Source: Sphaerisporangium perillae
Lineage (GTDB): Bacteria; Actinomycetota; Actinomycetes; Streptosporangiales; Streptosporangiaceae
Direction: 5' to 3'
NCBI RefSeq assembly: GCF_023276435.1
Contig: NZ_JALLPO010000012.1
Span: 148,589 to 212,588, forward strand
DNA length: 64,000 nt
Positions 9,180-17,663 of the stretch are shown here, piece by piece. Below the pieces are notes generated by a model. It was not told where the DNA came from. It saw nothing but the letters and a program-made list of their open reading frames with translations, and did no database searches. Within the stretch, counting starts at the first letter, position 1; the number at the start of each line of letters is the position of its first letter. Made by a program: the position numbers and the translations under genes.

Positions 9180-12100
9180 TCAGCTGTCGAGGTCGGCCTC
9201 CGCGAGCAGCAGCGGGACGGCCTCCGGGTCGCGCAGCAGCGCGGCGACCGCGAGCCGGTCTCCCCACTGGCCGCCCGCCCAGGCCAGGCCGCGCGCGAGT
9301 CCTTCGACCCCGCTCGCGTGGACCGCGCCTTCGTAGAAGCGCCACGGCACCCGCACACCGTCGACCGTGAGCTCGGCGTGCTCGACATAGGTCGCCGGCA
9401 CCGATGGCAGCAGCGAGCGGACCTGCGCGGGCACCGGCCGCTCCTGTCCGGACGAGGTGACCTCGCCAGCGACCTCCTCGCCGATGACGGGCAGGTCGAG
9501 CAGCTCCGACAGGGCTTCGGCGAGGTCGAAGGGCGCGAGCACGAGCGGGCGCGAGGCGACCAGCGGGAGCAGGTCGGGGGCCTCGACGACCACCGGGCCG
9601 CCCATGGCGACCAGGCCGTCAGGGACGGGCCTGCCGTTGCCGCCGACGGGATGGCCGTCATCGGCGTCGGCGACGATGATCTCGCCGTTCAGCACGGCCC
9701 GCACGGCCGTGGGCGGCGCCACCCGGGACGGCTCCACGGCCGCGAGCGCCATCCACAGCGACCGTAGCTGGGCCCGGTCGACCTCGAGGGACGGGTCCGC
9801 CAGCAGGTCGAGCAGTTCGTCGGGCCCGCCGTGGGAGGCGAGGAGGTCGGCCAGCGTCGTCCGCACGCCGATCAGCGCGAGCACCGTCCCGTCCACCCCC
9901 TCGGGGGCGTCGCCGTACAGGCCGTACAGCAGGGGGTCGCCCGAGGGCAGCCGGAGCGCGGTGGGACGCCTGCCGTCGAGCACGGGGTGGCGCGACAGCC
10001 ACCAGGCGGTGTACGACGGGACCTCGGCGACCTCGCCCCTGACCAGCGCGCGGAGCGGCTGGAGCGCGGCGCGCAGCGGCGGGCGGGACAGCAGGGCCAG
10101 CGCCGAAGGCCAGTCGGCGACGTACTCCAGATCGCGGATCGCGGCGAACTCCCGCGCGACCGGCGGCACGTCGGCCTCCGGCAGCAGGTCGAGCACGGCT
10201 TCCAGCCACTCGTCCTCGGCGTCCAGGTCGTGGTCGCACTCGTCGGGGTCGAGCAGGACGTCGGAGTCGTTGACCACCGCGAAGCCGTCCAGCACGCCGG
10301 CGGCGGAAAGGACGCGCGAGCCGTAGCGCTCGACGAGGTCGGGGGCGGCGACGCCGAACGGCACGTCCTGGTCGATCAGCTTGGCGAGGGAACCGTCCCC
10401 GAGCAGCAATTCTCCGGCCGGGTAGAGCTCGCCGTCGGCGCCGCGCAGCGCCAGCGAAGACAGCCACGGAGCCTCACCGGCCGACAGTCCCGCGGCGTCG
10501 ACCAGCGCCAGGACGGCCTGCGCCACCGGCTCGGGGTCGGCGCTGTCGAGCGACTCGGAGACGGTCGCGCGCGTCAGCGGGTCGTCCAGCACGCTCTTGG
10601 GCGTCGCCTCGGCGGCGCCGAGTCGCAGCAGCAGCGGATGGGCGGCGTCCGGGTGGACGATGCGCAGGCCGAGCGGCCCGAGAAGCGCCGGGTCGAGGGA
10701 GGATTGGTCGCTGAGCAGGAGGGTGCCGCGCGGGCCGCGTACGAGACGGCCGTCGGCGAGCGGGACGGGCACGGCACCGAGGGCCTCCCGGTCGTCGGCG
10801 GGCACCACGTCGTACAGCGACCGCCACCAGGTGGGAGGGGTGTCCTCGACGGCCTCGCCGGACAGCAGGTCGATCACGTCGGCGAGTTCGACGCGCCGGA
10901 CGCCGAGCGCGGAGAGCGCCGGGTGCCTGGACGCCCAGCCGGCCGGCAACAGGCCGGGCACCACGTTCGCGATCTTGTCGAGGAACTCCGCGGGACCGGC
11001 CACCACCGACGCCTCGCGTCCGGAGACGACGTAGGGAGCCCCGCCCTCCGCGACGCCGGCGTGACCGGACGCGGCCTCCTCAGGACGGGAACCGTCACGC
11101 AGTGACGCGGCGTCCGCGCGTGAGGAGTCGCCCGCGTCGGCGGGCGGGGACAGCGCCGGGAGCAGCGGCGTGTCGGGAAGGCGGCGCAGGATCGCCCGCC
11201 GGATCGCCGCGTCCAGCTCTCCCTTGCCCATCAGGCCGGGCACCAGGTCGAGCAGGCGCGGCGTCTTCGGCAGCGTTCCGAGCAGCCGCAGGTAGGTCTC
11301 GGCGGCCCGCTCGACCAGGAAGTCGGTCAGCGGCCCGGAGGCCACGTGCCGCCGGTCAGTGGCCAGCGGGAAGGTGGCGATGAGCAGCGCGGGCAGGTCC
11401 AGCGGCTCGTCGCTGGGCGTCGGCGCGTGCACGACCGGGGCGACGTCCTTGGGCAGCTCTCCCTGGTCGCCGGGGACCGCCCAGCGGACCAGCCACTGGG
11501 GCCGGGCGCGCTCCTCGGTGGGACGGTCGGCGAACAGCTCGGCGACCTGCTCGGGCGCGAAGCCGCCGGACTCCTCCAGCACCTGCCACCCGTCGGCCGT
11601 GATCGTGCGCGTCTCGCCGCCGGCCTCGATCTCGATCTCGGCGAGCGCCGGCATGGCGAGCTGCAGCGCGGAACCGGTCTCGTTGAGCATCCGGCGTACG
11701 GCCTGCTCGACGGACTCGTCGCGCAGGGGCAGGCGCACGACGGTCTCGAAGCCGTCCGGGACGGGCACCGGCTCGGCCTCGAACGGCAGGCGCAGCAGCG
11801 GCACGTGCCCGCCGCGGATGGCGAGCTCACGAGCGAGCGCGGGCTCGGCGGCGATGATCGCGGCGGTCTCCGACCGGGACCAGCGGACCGCCCCGGTCGC
11901 GCGGGAGGCGATCAGCGGCTCGTCGCAGACCGACACGACAGCCGCGAAGCCGACACCGAACCGGCCGATCGACCCGGCCTCGTCACGCTTGCCCGACACC
12001 CGCAGCGTGGCGAGACCCTCGACGCCGGTCTCGTCCAGCGGGGCACCGGTGTTGGCGGCGCTCAGCACGCCGTCCTCCAAGGTCAGCCGCAGCCGGCCCG

Positions 12101-12284
12101 GGACACCGGCACGCAGCGCCGCGTCGGCGGCGTTCTGCGCCAGCTCGACGATCAGCCGATCGCGGTAGCCGCCGAGGGCGAAGTCCTCCTCGGCGTTGGC
12201 GTCCTCGCGGAACCTCGCGGGCGAGGCCGTCCAGGCGGCCAGGACGGTGGTGCGCAGGCGTTCGGTGCCAAAGGTGTCAGTCAC
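9180..12284 (-). CDS. Sacsin/Hsp90-like GHKL ATPase (large actinobacterial family)
   Basis: 1034 aa. The N-terminal Bergerat fold resembles the sacsin N-terminal domain and Hsp90: N-box ELAQNAADAA (47-56), SAANTGAPL (75-83) as the G1 region, and IGRFGVGFAAV (106-116) as the G2 lid. The remaining 850 residues are Leu/Ala/Asp-rich with no family I can name beyond this actinobacterial group. Start ATG 12284. A chaperone-like or signalling ATPase role is inference from the fold. It lies 144 bp downstream of the DUF3027 gene on the same strand, a pairing I believe is conserved in actinomycetes. Confidence 0.82.
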   Translation of the reverse strand: MTDTFGTERLRTTVLAAWTASPARFREDANAEEDFALGGYRDRLIVELAQNAADAALRAGVPGRLRLTLEDGVLSAANTGAPLDETGVEGLATLRVSGKRDEAGSIGRFGVGFAAVVSVCDEPLIASRATGAVRWSRSETAAIIAAEPALARELAIRGGHVPLLRLPFEAEPVPVPDGFETVVRLPLRDESVEQAVRRMLNETGSALQLAMPALAEIEIEAGGETRTITADGWQVLEESGGFAPEQVAELFADRPTEERARPQWLVRWAVPGDQGELPKDVAPVVHAPTPSDEPLDLPALLIATFPLATDRRHVASGPLTDFLVERAAETYLRLLGTLPKTPRLLDLVPGLMGKGELDAAIRRAILRRLPDTPLLPALSPPADAGDSSRADAASLRDGSRPEEAASGHAGVAEGGAPYVVSGREASVVAGPAEFLDKIANVVPGLLPAGWASRHPALSALGVRRVELADVIDLLSGEAVEDTPPTWWRSLYDVVPADDREALGAVPVPLADGRLVRGPRGTLLLSDQSSLDPALLGPLGLRIVHPDAAHPLLLRLGAAEATPKSVLDDPLTRATVSESLDSADPEPVAQAVLALVDAAGLSAGEAPWLSSLALRGADGELYPAGELLLGDGSLAKLIDQDVPFGVAAPDLVERYGSRVLSAAGVLDGFAVVNDSDVLLDPDECDHDLDAEDEWLEAVLDLLPEADVPPVAREFAAIRDLEYVADWPSALALLSRPPLRAALQPLRALVRGEVAEVPSYTAWWLSRHPVLDGRRPTALRLPSGDPLLYGLYGDAPEGVDGTVLALIGVRTTLADLLASHGGPDELLDLLADPSLEVDRAQLRSLWMALAAVEPSRVAPPTAVRAVLNGEIIVADADDGHPVGGNGRPVPDGLVAMGGPVVVEAPDLLPLVASRPLVLAPFDLAEALSELLDLPVIGEEVAGEVTSSGQERPVPAQVRSLLPSVPATYVEHAELTVDGVRVPWRFYEGAVHASGVEGLARGLAWAGGQWGDRLAVAALLRDPEAVPLLLAEADLDS

Positions 12285-12428
12285 GGAATCGTGTCCAAGG
12301 GTGGAGGAGGCGGGCCGGCCGCCCCCGCGGCCGGCGATCGGAAGTATCGTGACCTACGGCGAGAAGGCCCCGGGGCGTTCACCGTGGAACCCCCGTGGCC
12401 GGCGGCTCACCGCGCCGCGGTCGGCGGA

Positions 12429-13241
12429 TCAGGAGTGCCCGAGCGGTTCCGCGCCTTCGTCCTCGACGGAGCCCACGGCGAGAGCGCCCTCTTCCATCAG
12501 GTCGTAGCCGAGATCGTCCAGGATGGGCACCGGCTGCTCGGCCGTGACCGGCGCCACCACGGCCGCCTCGGAGTGCGCGCCACAGCCGTGGTCGGCGGCG
12601 ACGACCTTGCCGTCGTCGGGGGCGTACTCGTTGGCGCAGACGCCGAAGCCCAGGCGCAGCGCGCCGGCGAGCGGCCAGTAGAAACCGCAGGTGGAGCACT
12701 GCGCGGGCGCGGCGTGGGCGAGAGGGGTGTGCGGGCCGGAGTCGCCGGCGTGCCAGCGGTGCACGGCGCGGTCGCGCCCTATCGCCGAAAGGACCCGCGC
12801 GCGGCCGAGGCCGTACTCGAAGATCATCTGGCGGTCGCTGTCGTCGTCGGTCTCGGTGAATCCGGGGGCGAGCCGGTCGTCGTCCTCGGAGGTCGGCAGC
12901 AGGTCGCCCACGCCGAGGTCGCCGGGAAGGAGGCGCTCGCTCCACGGCACCCAGGCCGGAGGAAGCAGCGCGCCCGCGCCCGGTAGCAGGACGGTCTCGC
13001 TGATCGTCACGTTGCGCGCACGGGAGGCGCGGGTCACGGTGATCGCCCACCGCCAGCCCCGGTAGGCGCGGTCGAGGCAGGCGAAGTAGTGCGTGACCAC
13101 GCGCTCACCCTCGGTCTGGAAGCCGAGATGTTCGCCCACCTCGCCGGTACGGGCGATTTCCTCAGCGGCGGCCCGGGCCGGCTCCACGGCGGCGGCGCAA
13201 GCCTGATCGACTGCGAAGGTGCGGGAACGAGTGCGGTTCAC
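12429..13241 (-). CDS. DUF3027 protein
   Basis: 270 aa, the actinobacterial DUF3027 family, recognised from the N-terminal DQACAAAVEPARAAAEEIA, the central GWRWAITVTRASRARNVTIS block and WVPWSERLLPGDLGVGDLLP. A probable zinc site is formed by CSTCGFYWPL and later FGVCANEYAPDDG. Function unknown. ATG start at 13241. It is divergent from the MFS gene, with cold-shock and MFS genes in the same neighbourhood, a grouping common in actinomycetes. Confidence 0.85.
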   Translation of the reverse strand: MNRTRSRTFAVDQACAAAVEPARAAAEEIARTGEVGEHLGFQTEGERVVTHYFACLDRAYRGWRWAITVTRASRARNVTISETVLLPGAGALLPPAWVPWSERLLPGDLGVGDLLPTSEDDDRLAPGFTETDDDSDRQMIFEYGLGRARVLSAIGRDRAVHRWHAGDSGPHTPLAHAAPAQCSTCGFYWPLAGALRLGFGVCANEYAPDDGKVVAADHGCGAHSEAAVVAPVTAEQPVPILDDLGYDLMEEGALAVGSVEDEGAEPLGHS

Positions 13242-13626
13242 ATGTCAATTCTCACCCATGCGGCGAGCGGACATCACGCGTATGGGTCGGGTAAGACTTT
13301 AAACCGGAAGCGGCACACCATCGGCAGGAAGATCGATCGTCAAGACACATACGCGGCTCCGCGCCGGCGGGGGGCGCGAGGACGTGGACACACGGGCGGG
13401 CGGGTAAGCGAAAACGTGGGAAGCGGGCACGTGGCACACGGGCATGCGGGAACGTGGGACACGAGCCCGTGGACACGGAGGCCCGCGGGCATGGGGGCAT
13501 GGCGAGCGCACAGGTGATCGAGCGGGAGCCGGAATTCCGGCGGGGACGACCGAGCGGGCGGAGAGGAGGCGGCGTGGAAGGCCTGGCCACCGGCATCTGT
13601 TCCGGTATTCCGTTCACGCGCGTGTG
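13242..13626. repeat. Intergenic region with degenerate ACGTGG/ACACGGGC repeats
   Basis: 385 bp between divergent genes. From about 13380 to 13500 short units such as ACGTGG, CACACGGGC and CATGCGGGAACGTGGGACACG recur imperfectly, about 14-20 bp apart. Open frames through it have strongly repetitive Arg/Pro/His composition and no family resemblance. It must also hold both promoters, but no consensus pair stands out. Confidence 0.5.
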
Positions 13627-15522
13627 ATGCCGGCCTCCTGGAACCGCGTCCGGTCGTCGCTGTCGCGCGCCGGGCAGGCCGCCGCCGGAGCCGGCCGGGG
13701 CACCGTCCGTGCCGGGCGCGCGGCGGTGAGGGGTACGGCGCACGCCGGCCGCACCGCCGCCGAGGGGACGGCGCGGGCGGGGCGCGGGGTCCGCCGGGCC
13801 ACGCGCAGGCTGACCTACGCCCAGGGCGCAGGCCGCACGGGGCTCGGACGCCTGATCGAGCTGACGGCCGCCCACAGCGCCGGGGACGCGCTCATCACCG
13901 TCGGCCTGGCCGGCACCCTGCTGTTCGGCCTGCCCGTCGACCAGGCACGAGGCCAGGTCGCGATCTACCTGCTGATCACGATGGTGCCCTTCACGGTCGT
14001 GGCACCCTTCGTCGGGCCGGTGCTCGATCGCTTCCGGTCGGGCCGCCGGTACGTCATGGCGGGCACGCTGTTCGCGCGCGGGTTGCTCTGCTGGGCCATG
14101 GCCGCCGCGATCGGCCCGGGCGACGGCCTCACCTTGTTCCCGGCGGCGCTGGCCGTCCTCGTGCTGTCGAAGGCCTACAACGTCTCGCGGGCCGCGACCA
14201 TGCCGAGCGTGCTGCCCGCCGACATCACCCTGGTCACCGCGAACGCTCGGGTGGCGCTGTTCTCGCTGGTCAGCGCCGCGCTGGCGGCTCCGGTCGCGGT
14301 CGGCCTGGCCGCGTGGCCCGGCGCCGACTGGCTGCTGCGCGGCACCATGGTGATCTTCCTGGCGGCCGGCGTGGTCGCCGTACGGCTGCCGCCGCACGTC
14401 GACGCGCCCGACCTGGACCTCGACGCCGAGCCCGACCGGCACCTGGCCGGGGACCCCGCCGGGCGGCCGGACGGGGACGCCGGCGGGCACCTTGAGGGGG
14501 ACCGCGGCAGGGGCTTCGATCTGGACCTGTACGGCGGCCTCGACCCGGACCTCGATCGGGAGCCCGGCGGGGACGAGCGAAGGAACGGGCCGGAGAGCGG
14601 TCCGGAGAGCGAGGCGGAAAGCCCGGCGGAGGGGGCCCGGAGGGGCCGGTCGAGGAGGCGCTGGCGCACGCTGCTGAACGTCGGCCCCGTCGTGGGCGAG
14701 GCGGTGCGAGCGAACGCCGCGATCCGCGTGCTATCCGGATTTCTGCTGTTCTTCCTGCTCTTCCTCGTACAAGACGGGAATCTACGAGGTAGCGGCCTCC
14801 CCGAGCAGGTCATGATCGCGATCCTCGCGGGCGGCGCGGGAGTCGGCGGCCTGGCCGGCGCCGGTGTCGCGTCCTGGGTGCGCGGCCGCTCCCCCGCGCT
14901 CATCGTGCTGCTCGCGCTGGCGCTCGGCACCGTCACCACGGCGGCCGGCGCGTTCTTCTTCTCGCTGTGGACGGCCGTCGCGGTGGCCGCGGTCGCGGGC
15001 TTCGCCCAGGAGATCGGCAAGCTGGCTCTGGACGCGACCGTCCAGCGGGAGATCGGCGAGGAGGTACGGTCCTCGACCTTCGGCGTCGTGGAGGCGTTGC
15101 TGCAGATCGCCTGGGTGGGCGGCGGCCTCGCCGGCCTGCTGCTGTCCCTGCTGTCGGGCCGCTCGGCGGGCCCCATCGGCCTGACGGCGGTCGCGGCGGC
15201 GCTGGTCGCGGCGCTGGCCTGGCTGGTCGTCGCGCGCCGCCGCCGGTTGCGCGCCCGGACGGACCGCATCCGCGCCGCGCGCGTCCCGAGGACGCCCGCG
15301 CCCGCCTCGGCCGCGCCCCGCGAGTCGGAGGTCCCGGAGCCCTCCGCCCGCGATTCGAACGTCCCCGGCTCCTCCACTCGCGAGCCGAATGCCCCGGGGT
15401 CCCCGGCAGGACGAGAGCCGTCCGGGCGGGAATCCACGGGACGGGAGCCCTCAGGACGGGAGTCGCAGGCCCCCGCGCCGAAGCCCGGCGCGACCAAGCC
15501 CCTGACCAACCCGCACGGGTGA
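13627..15522 (+). CDS. MFS transporter with long acidic central loop and Ser/Glu/Pro-rich tail
   Basis: About 631 aa from ATG 13627 (adjacent GTG at 13624 also possible). After an Ala/Arg/Gly-rich cytoplasmic head (about 1-70) come MFS helices including LIELTAAHSAGDALITVGLAGTL-type segments (written here only in part) and VGPVLDRFRSGRRYVMAGT, the loop 2-3 motif. A large Asp/Glu/Gly-rich loop (about 255-345) separates two helix bundles. The C-terminus carries repeats like REPSGRES. Substrate unknown. The frame is open upstream to 13444, but that part is repeat-derived and lacks a start signal. Confidence 0.78.
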   Translation: MPASWNRVRSSLSRAGQAAAGAGRGTVRAGRAAVRGTAHAGRTAAEGTARAGRGVRRATRRLTYAQGAGRTGLGRLIELTAAHSAGDALITVGLAGTLLFGLPVDQARGQVAIYLLITMVPFTVVAPFVGPVLDRFRSGRRYVMAGTLFARGLLCWAMAAAIGPGDGLTLFPAALAVLVLSKAYNVSRAATMPSVLPADITLVTANARVALFSLVSAALAAPVAVGLAAWPGADWLLRGTMVIFLAAGVVAVRLPPHVDAPDLDLDAEPDRHLAGDPAGRPDGDAGGHLEGDRGRGFDLDLYGGLDPDLDREPGGDERRNGPESGPESEAESPAEGARRGRSRRRWRTLLNVGPVVGEAVRANAAIRVLSGFLLFFLLFLVQDGNLRGSGLPEQVMIAILAGGAGVGGLAGAGVASWVRGRSPALIVLLALALGTVTTAAGAFFFSLWTAVAVAAVAGFAQEIGKLALDATVQREIGEEVRSSTFGVVEALLQIAWVGGGLAGLLLSLLSGRSAGPIGLTAVAAALVAALAWLVVARRRRLRARTDRIRAARVPRTPAPASAAPRESEVPEPSARDSNVPGSSTREPNAPGSPAGREPSGRESTGREPSGRESQAPAPKPGATKPLTNPHG

Positions 15523-15617
15523 GCCCTGGTGGGCGCGGCCCGTACGACTTCGCCGGCGCCACGCCCCGTCCGGCGGGCAGGACGCGCGCGTACGCCCCTC
15601 CGGCAGGCGTGACCGGA

Positions 15618-15647
15618 CGCCCCGTCCTGGATCTTGGGGACGGGGCG
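15618..15647. terminator. Bidirectional terminator hairpin
   Basis: A perfect 10-bp stem (CGCCCCGTCC / GGACGGGGCG) with a 10-nt loop lies between the convergent MFS (stop 15522) and csp-like (stop 15681) genes. Confidence 0.65.
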
Positions 15648-15680
15648 GCCGGTGTGGTGGAGGGCGACGGGCCGGAGTGC

Positions 15681-16079
15681 TCAGGCGTCGATGTCGTCCG
15701 CGACGGCTCGTAGCACGGTCGCGATCTTCTTGGCGTGTGCGGCGTCGGGGTGTTTGCCGCGCTGGTAGGAGTTCGAGACGTCGTCGAGCAGCTTGATCAG
15801 ATCCTCGACGATGACGACGAGTTCGTCCGGCGTCTTGCGCTTACCCTTTGGCTTCACGGTCTTGGCGAGCGTCGGCGGCTGCTCCAGCACGCGGACCGAA
15901 AGCGCCTGCTGGCCACGGCGCCCCTCGGCCACGCCGAACTCGACCTTCTGACCCGGCTTGAGCACTTCCGTGCCTTTGGGAAGCGCTGAGGAATGCACGA
16001 AGACCTCACCGCCGTCGTCGCGGGTGAGGAAACCGAAGCCCTTATCAGCGTCGTACCACTTGACCTTGCCAGTAGGCAC
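15681..16079 (-). CDS. Cold-shock domain protein with C-terminal extension
   Basis: 132 aa from GTG 16079, with GAGGTCA about 7 nt upstream as ribosome-binding site. Residues 1-67 form a cold-shock domain with RNP1-like GFGFL and RNP2-like VFVHSS. A 65-residue tail (TLAKTVKPKGKRKTPDELVV onward) is predicted helical and is the mark of a distinct actinobacterial subfamily, about twice the usual CspA length. Probably binds single-stranded RNA or DNA; the tail may add a protein contact. Unlike the 66-aa CspA at 35812, it is unlikely to be the main cold-shock protein. Confidence 0.9.
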   Translation of the reverse strand: MPTGKVKWYDADKGFGFLTRDDGGEVFVHSSALPKGTEVLKPGQKVEFGVAEGRRGQQALSVRVLEQPPTLAKTVKPKGKRKTPDELVVIVEDLIKLLDDVSNSYQRGKHPDAAHAKKIATVLRAVADDIDA

Positions 16080-16142
16080 AGGGGTGACCTCGTTCAGACT
16101 GTCATGAATGGTAATGGATGTAGGTTATGCCCACCGGGGGCA

Positions 16143-16778
16143 TCACATGACCGTCGAAACGGTCCCGATTTCCGAGATTCGCCAGGCCTCGTACCACCCC
16201 GCAAACCCTGTGAGATCCGGCAATACCACATCGGCTCCGTGATCGCGCAGGGCTTCCGCGGTGTACGGGCCCGTCGCCACGGTGACGCTCAGCGCGCGCC
16301 CTGCTCTGGCGGCCTCGATATCGGCCACGTGATCTCCGACGTACACCGCCGCGCCGAAGGCGGAGATGGCGATTCCCTTGGCCGCCCCGAACACCGAGCC
16401 GGCCACCTCGTCGACATCCAGGTCCAGAGCTTCGACGGTCCGGCGGGCATCGTGGACGTTCTTCCCCGTGACGACGATGACGCGCCCGCCGTGCCGGCGC
16501 ACCTCGGCCACCGCCTCGGCCGCACCGGCCATGAGCGTGGTCATCGCCACGGCCAGGCCGGGATACAGGGAGCGGTAGAGGTCGGCGGCGGCCGGGATCT
16601 CCTCGGGCGGGAGCCAGTGGGCGAGCTCCTGCTCCAGCGGCGGGCCGAGCCGGTCGATGACGGCGGCGCTGTCGATGGGCACGCCGAGACGGTGTGCCAC
16701 CTCGTCGTACACCGCCGCGATCCCGGCACGGGTGTCCGCAAGCGTCAGATCAAGATCGAACCCTACTGAATACACCAT
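16143..16778 (-). CDS. HAD-superfamily hydrolase (phosphoglycolate-phosphatase-like)
   Basis: 211 aa. HAD motif I is FDLDLTLAD with nucleophile D8 and acid/base D10, motif II Thr in VVTGKN, a conserved Lys in GAAKGIAI, and motif IV VGDHVADIEAA coordinating Mg2+. A helical cap lies between motifs I and II, as in PGP-type phosphatases. I start at ATG 16778 (MVYSVGFDLD), which places the first motif near the N-terminus; an open frame to 16838 adds 20 residues without family character. No strong Shine-Dalgarno. Substrate unknown. Confidence 0.87.
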   Translation of the reverse strand: MVYSVGFDLDLTLADTRAGIAAVYDEVAHRLGVPIDSAAVIDRLGPPLEQELAHWLPPEEIPAAADLYRSLYPGLAVAMTTLMAGAAEAVAEVRRHGGRVIVVTGKNVHDARRTVEALDLDVDEVAGSVFGAAKGIAISAFGAAVYVGDHVADIEAARAGRALSVTVATGPYTAEALRDHGADVVLPDLTGFAGWYEAWRISEIGTVSTVM

Positions 16779-16978
16779 AGAAGGATGCCAAATGCGGAGG
16801 GCCGCGCGTACCCCGACCCGTTGTGGGAACCTTGGCATGAAGAAAGGGCTTACTTATCACCGGCACTTCCTGTCCGGGTGCGGCCCGGCTCACCCCCACG
16901 GAGCGCTCGGAGCCCGAGCGGAGCGGCTCCGGACCCGGCGGATCACCGGCCGATATAGGTTCGGTACGGCTTGACATA

Positions 16979-17000
16979 CCTCGACCACATAAGGTCGAGG
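16979..17000. promoter_or_regulatory. Perfect inverted repeat, likely TetR autoregulatory operator
   Basis: CCTCGACC (16979-16986) and GGTCGAGG (16993-17000) flank a 6-bp spacer just upstream of the tetR ribosome-binding site (CGGAGG 17001-17006). A TTGACA hexamer sits at 16971-16976. The symmetry and position fit a site for the adjacent repressor; this is inference. Confidence 0.6.
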
Positions 17001-17018
17001 CGGAGGTAGCTAGGTTCC

Positions 17019-17663
17019 ATGACGAGATCGACGCGCGAACGGATCATCGACGAGGCATTGAGGCTGTTCGCCGAGCGAGGGTATTCCGCCACCTCGGTCG
17101 CCGAGATCGAGGCCGCCTCAGGGCTCTCCCCCGGAGCCGGCGGCTTGTACCGGCACTTCAAATCGAAGTACGAGGTGCTCGCCGCCGCGATGAACGAGCA
17201 CGCCGCCCGCACGCGCTCGCAGATCACCGAAGCGCTGATCGAAGTGCACGCCCTCGGCATGTCGGTCCCGATCGAGGAACGGCTCGCCCACCTGTGCCGG
17301 GCCGGGCTCGCGAAGGTCCGCGAGGAGAGCGAGCTGACCCGGGTCTTCTTCCGCGACCTCAGCCAGTTCCCCGAGCTGGTCGCCGTCGTCCGCGACGGGC
17401 TGCTCCAGCCCATGTTCGACGCGATCACGACCTGGTTCCGCGCCCAGCCGGAGTACGCCGACGCCGACCTCGACTGGCCCGCGATCGGAGCCGTGCTCGG
17501 CGGGGCGGTGGTGCACTACCGGCTGTTCCAGGAGACCGTCGGCGAGCCTCCCGGCCGGGCGGAGCGCGACCGGTTCGTGTCCTCCTGGGTGCGCCTGTCG
17601 CTCGGCCTGCTCAGCGAACGATCCCCAGCGGCTGCCGCCGGGGTGGCGGAGGTGGCGGGTTGA
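17019..17663 (+). CDS. TetR/AcrR-family transcriptional regulator
   Basis: 214 aa. The N-terminal HTH (about residues 1-50) has the standard layout: RERIIDEALRLFAERGYSAT, SVAEIEAASGLSPGAGGLYR, HFKSKYEVL. The C-terminal ligand domain is variable (about 80-200). ATG 17019 follows CGGAGG with a rather long 12-nt gap. The last 53 bp overlap, tail to tail, the convergent membrane-protein gene ending at 17611. A palindrome lies directly upstream. Ligand and target genes unknown. Confidence 0.9.
   Translation: MTRSTRERIIDEALRLFAERGYSATSVAEIEAASGLSPGAGGLYRHFKSKYEVLAAAMNEHAARTRSQITEALIEVHALGMSVPIEERLAHLCRAGLAKVREESELTRVFFRDLSQFPELVAVVRDGLLQPMFDAITTWFRAQPEYADADLDWPAIGAVLGGAVVHYRLFQETVGEPPGRAERDRFVSSWVRLSLGLLSERSPAAAAGVAEVAG

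Noticed and set aside
13360..13520. Possible CRISPR array in the ACGTGG repeat tract
   Set aside because: Units are short, imperfect and irregularly spaced with no unique spacers; no cas genes in the window.
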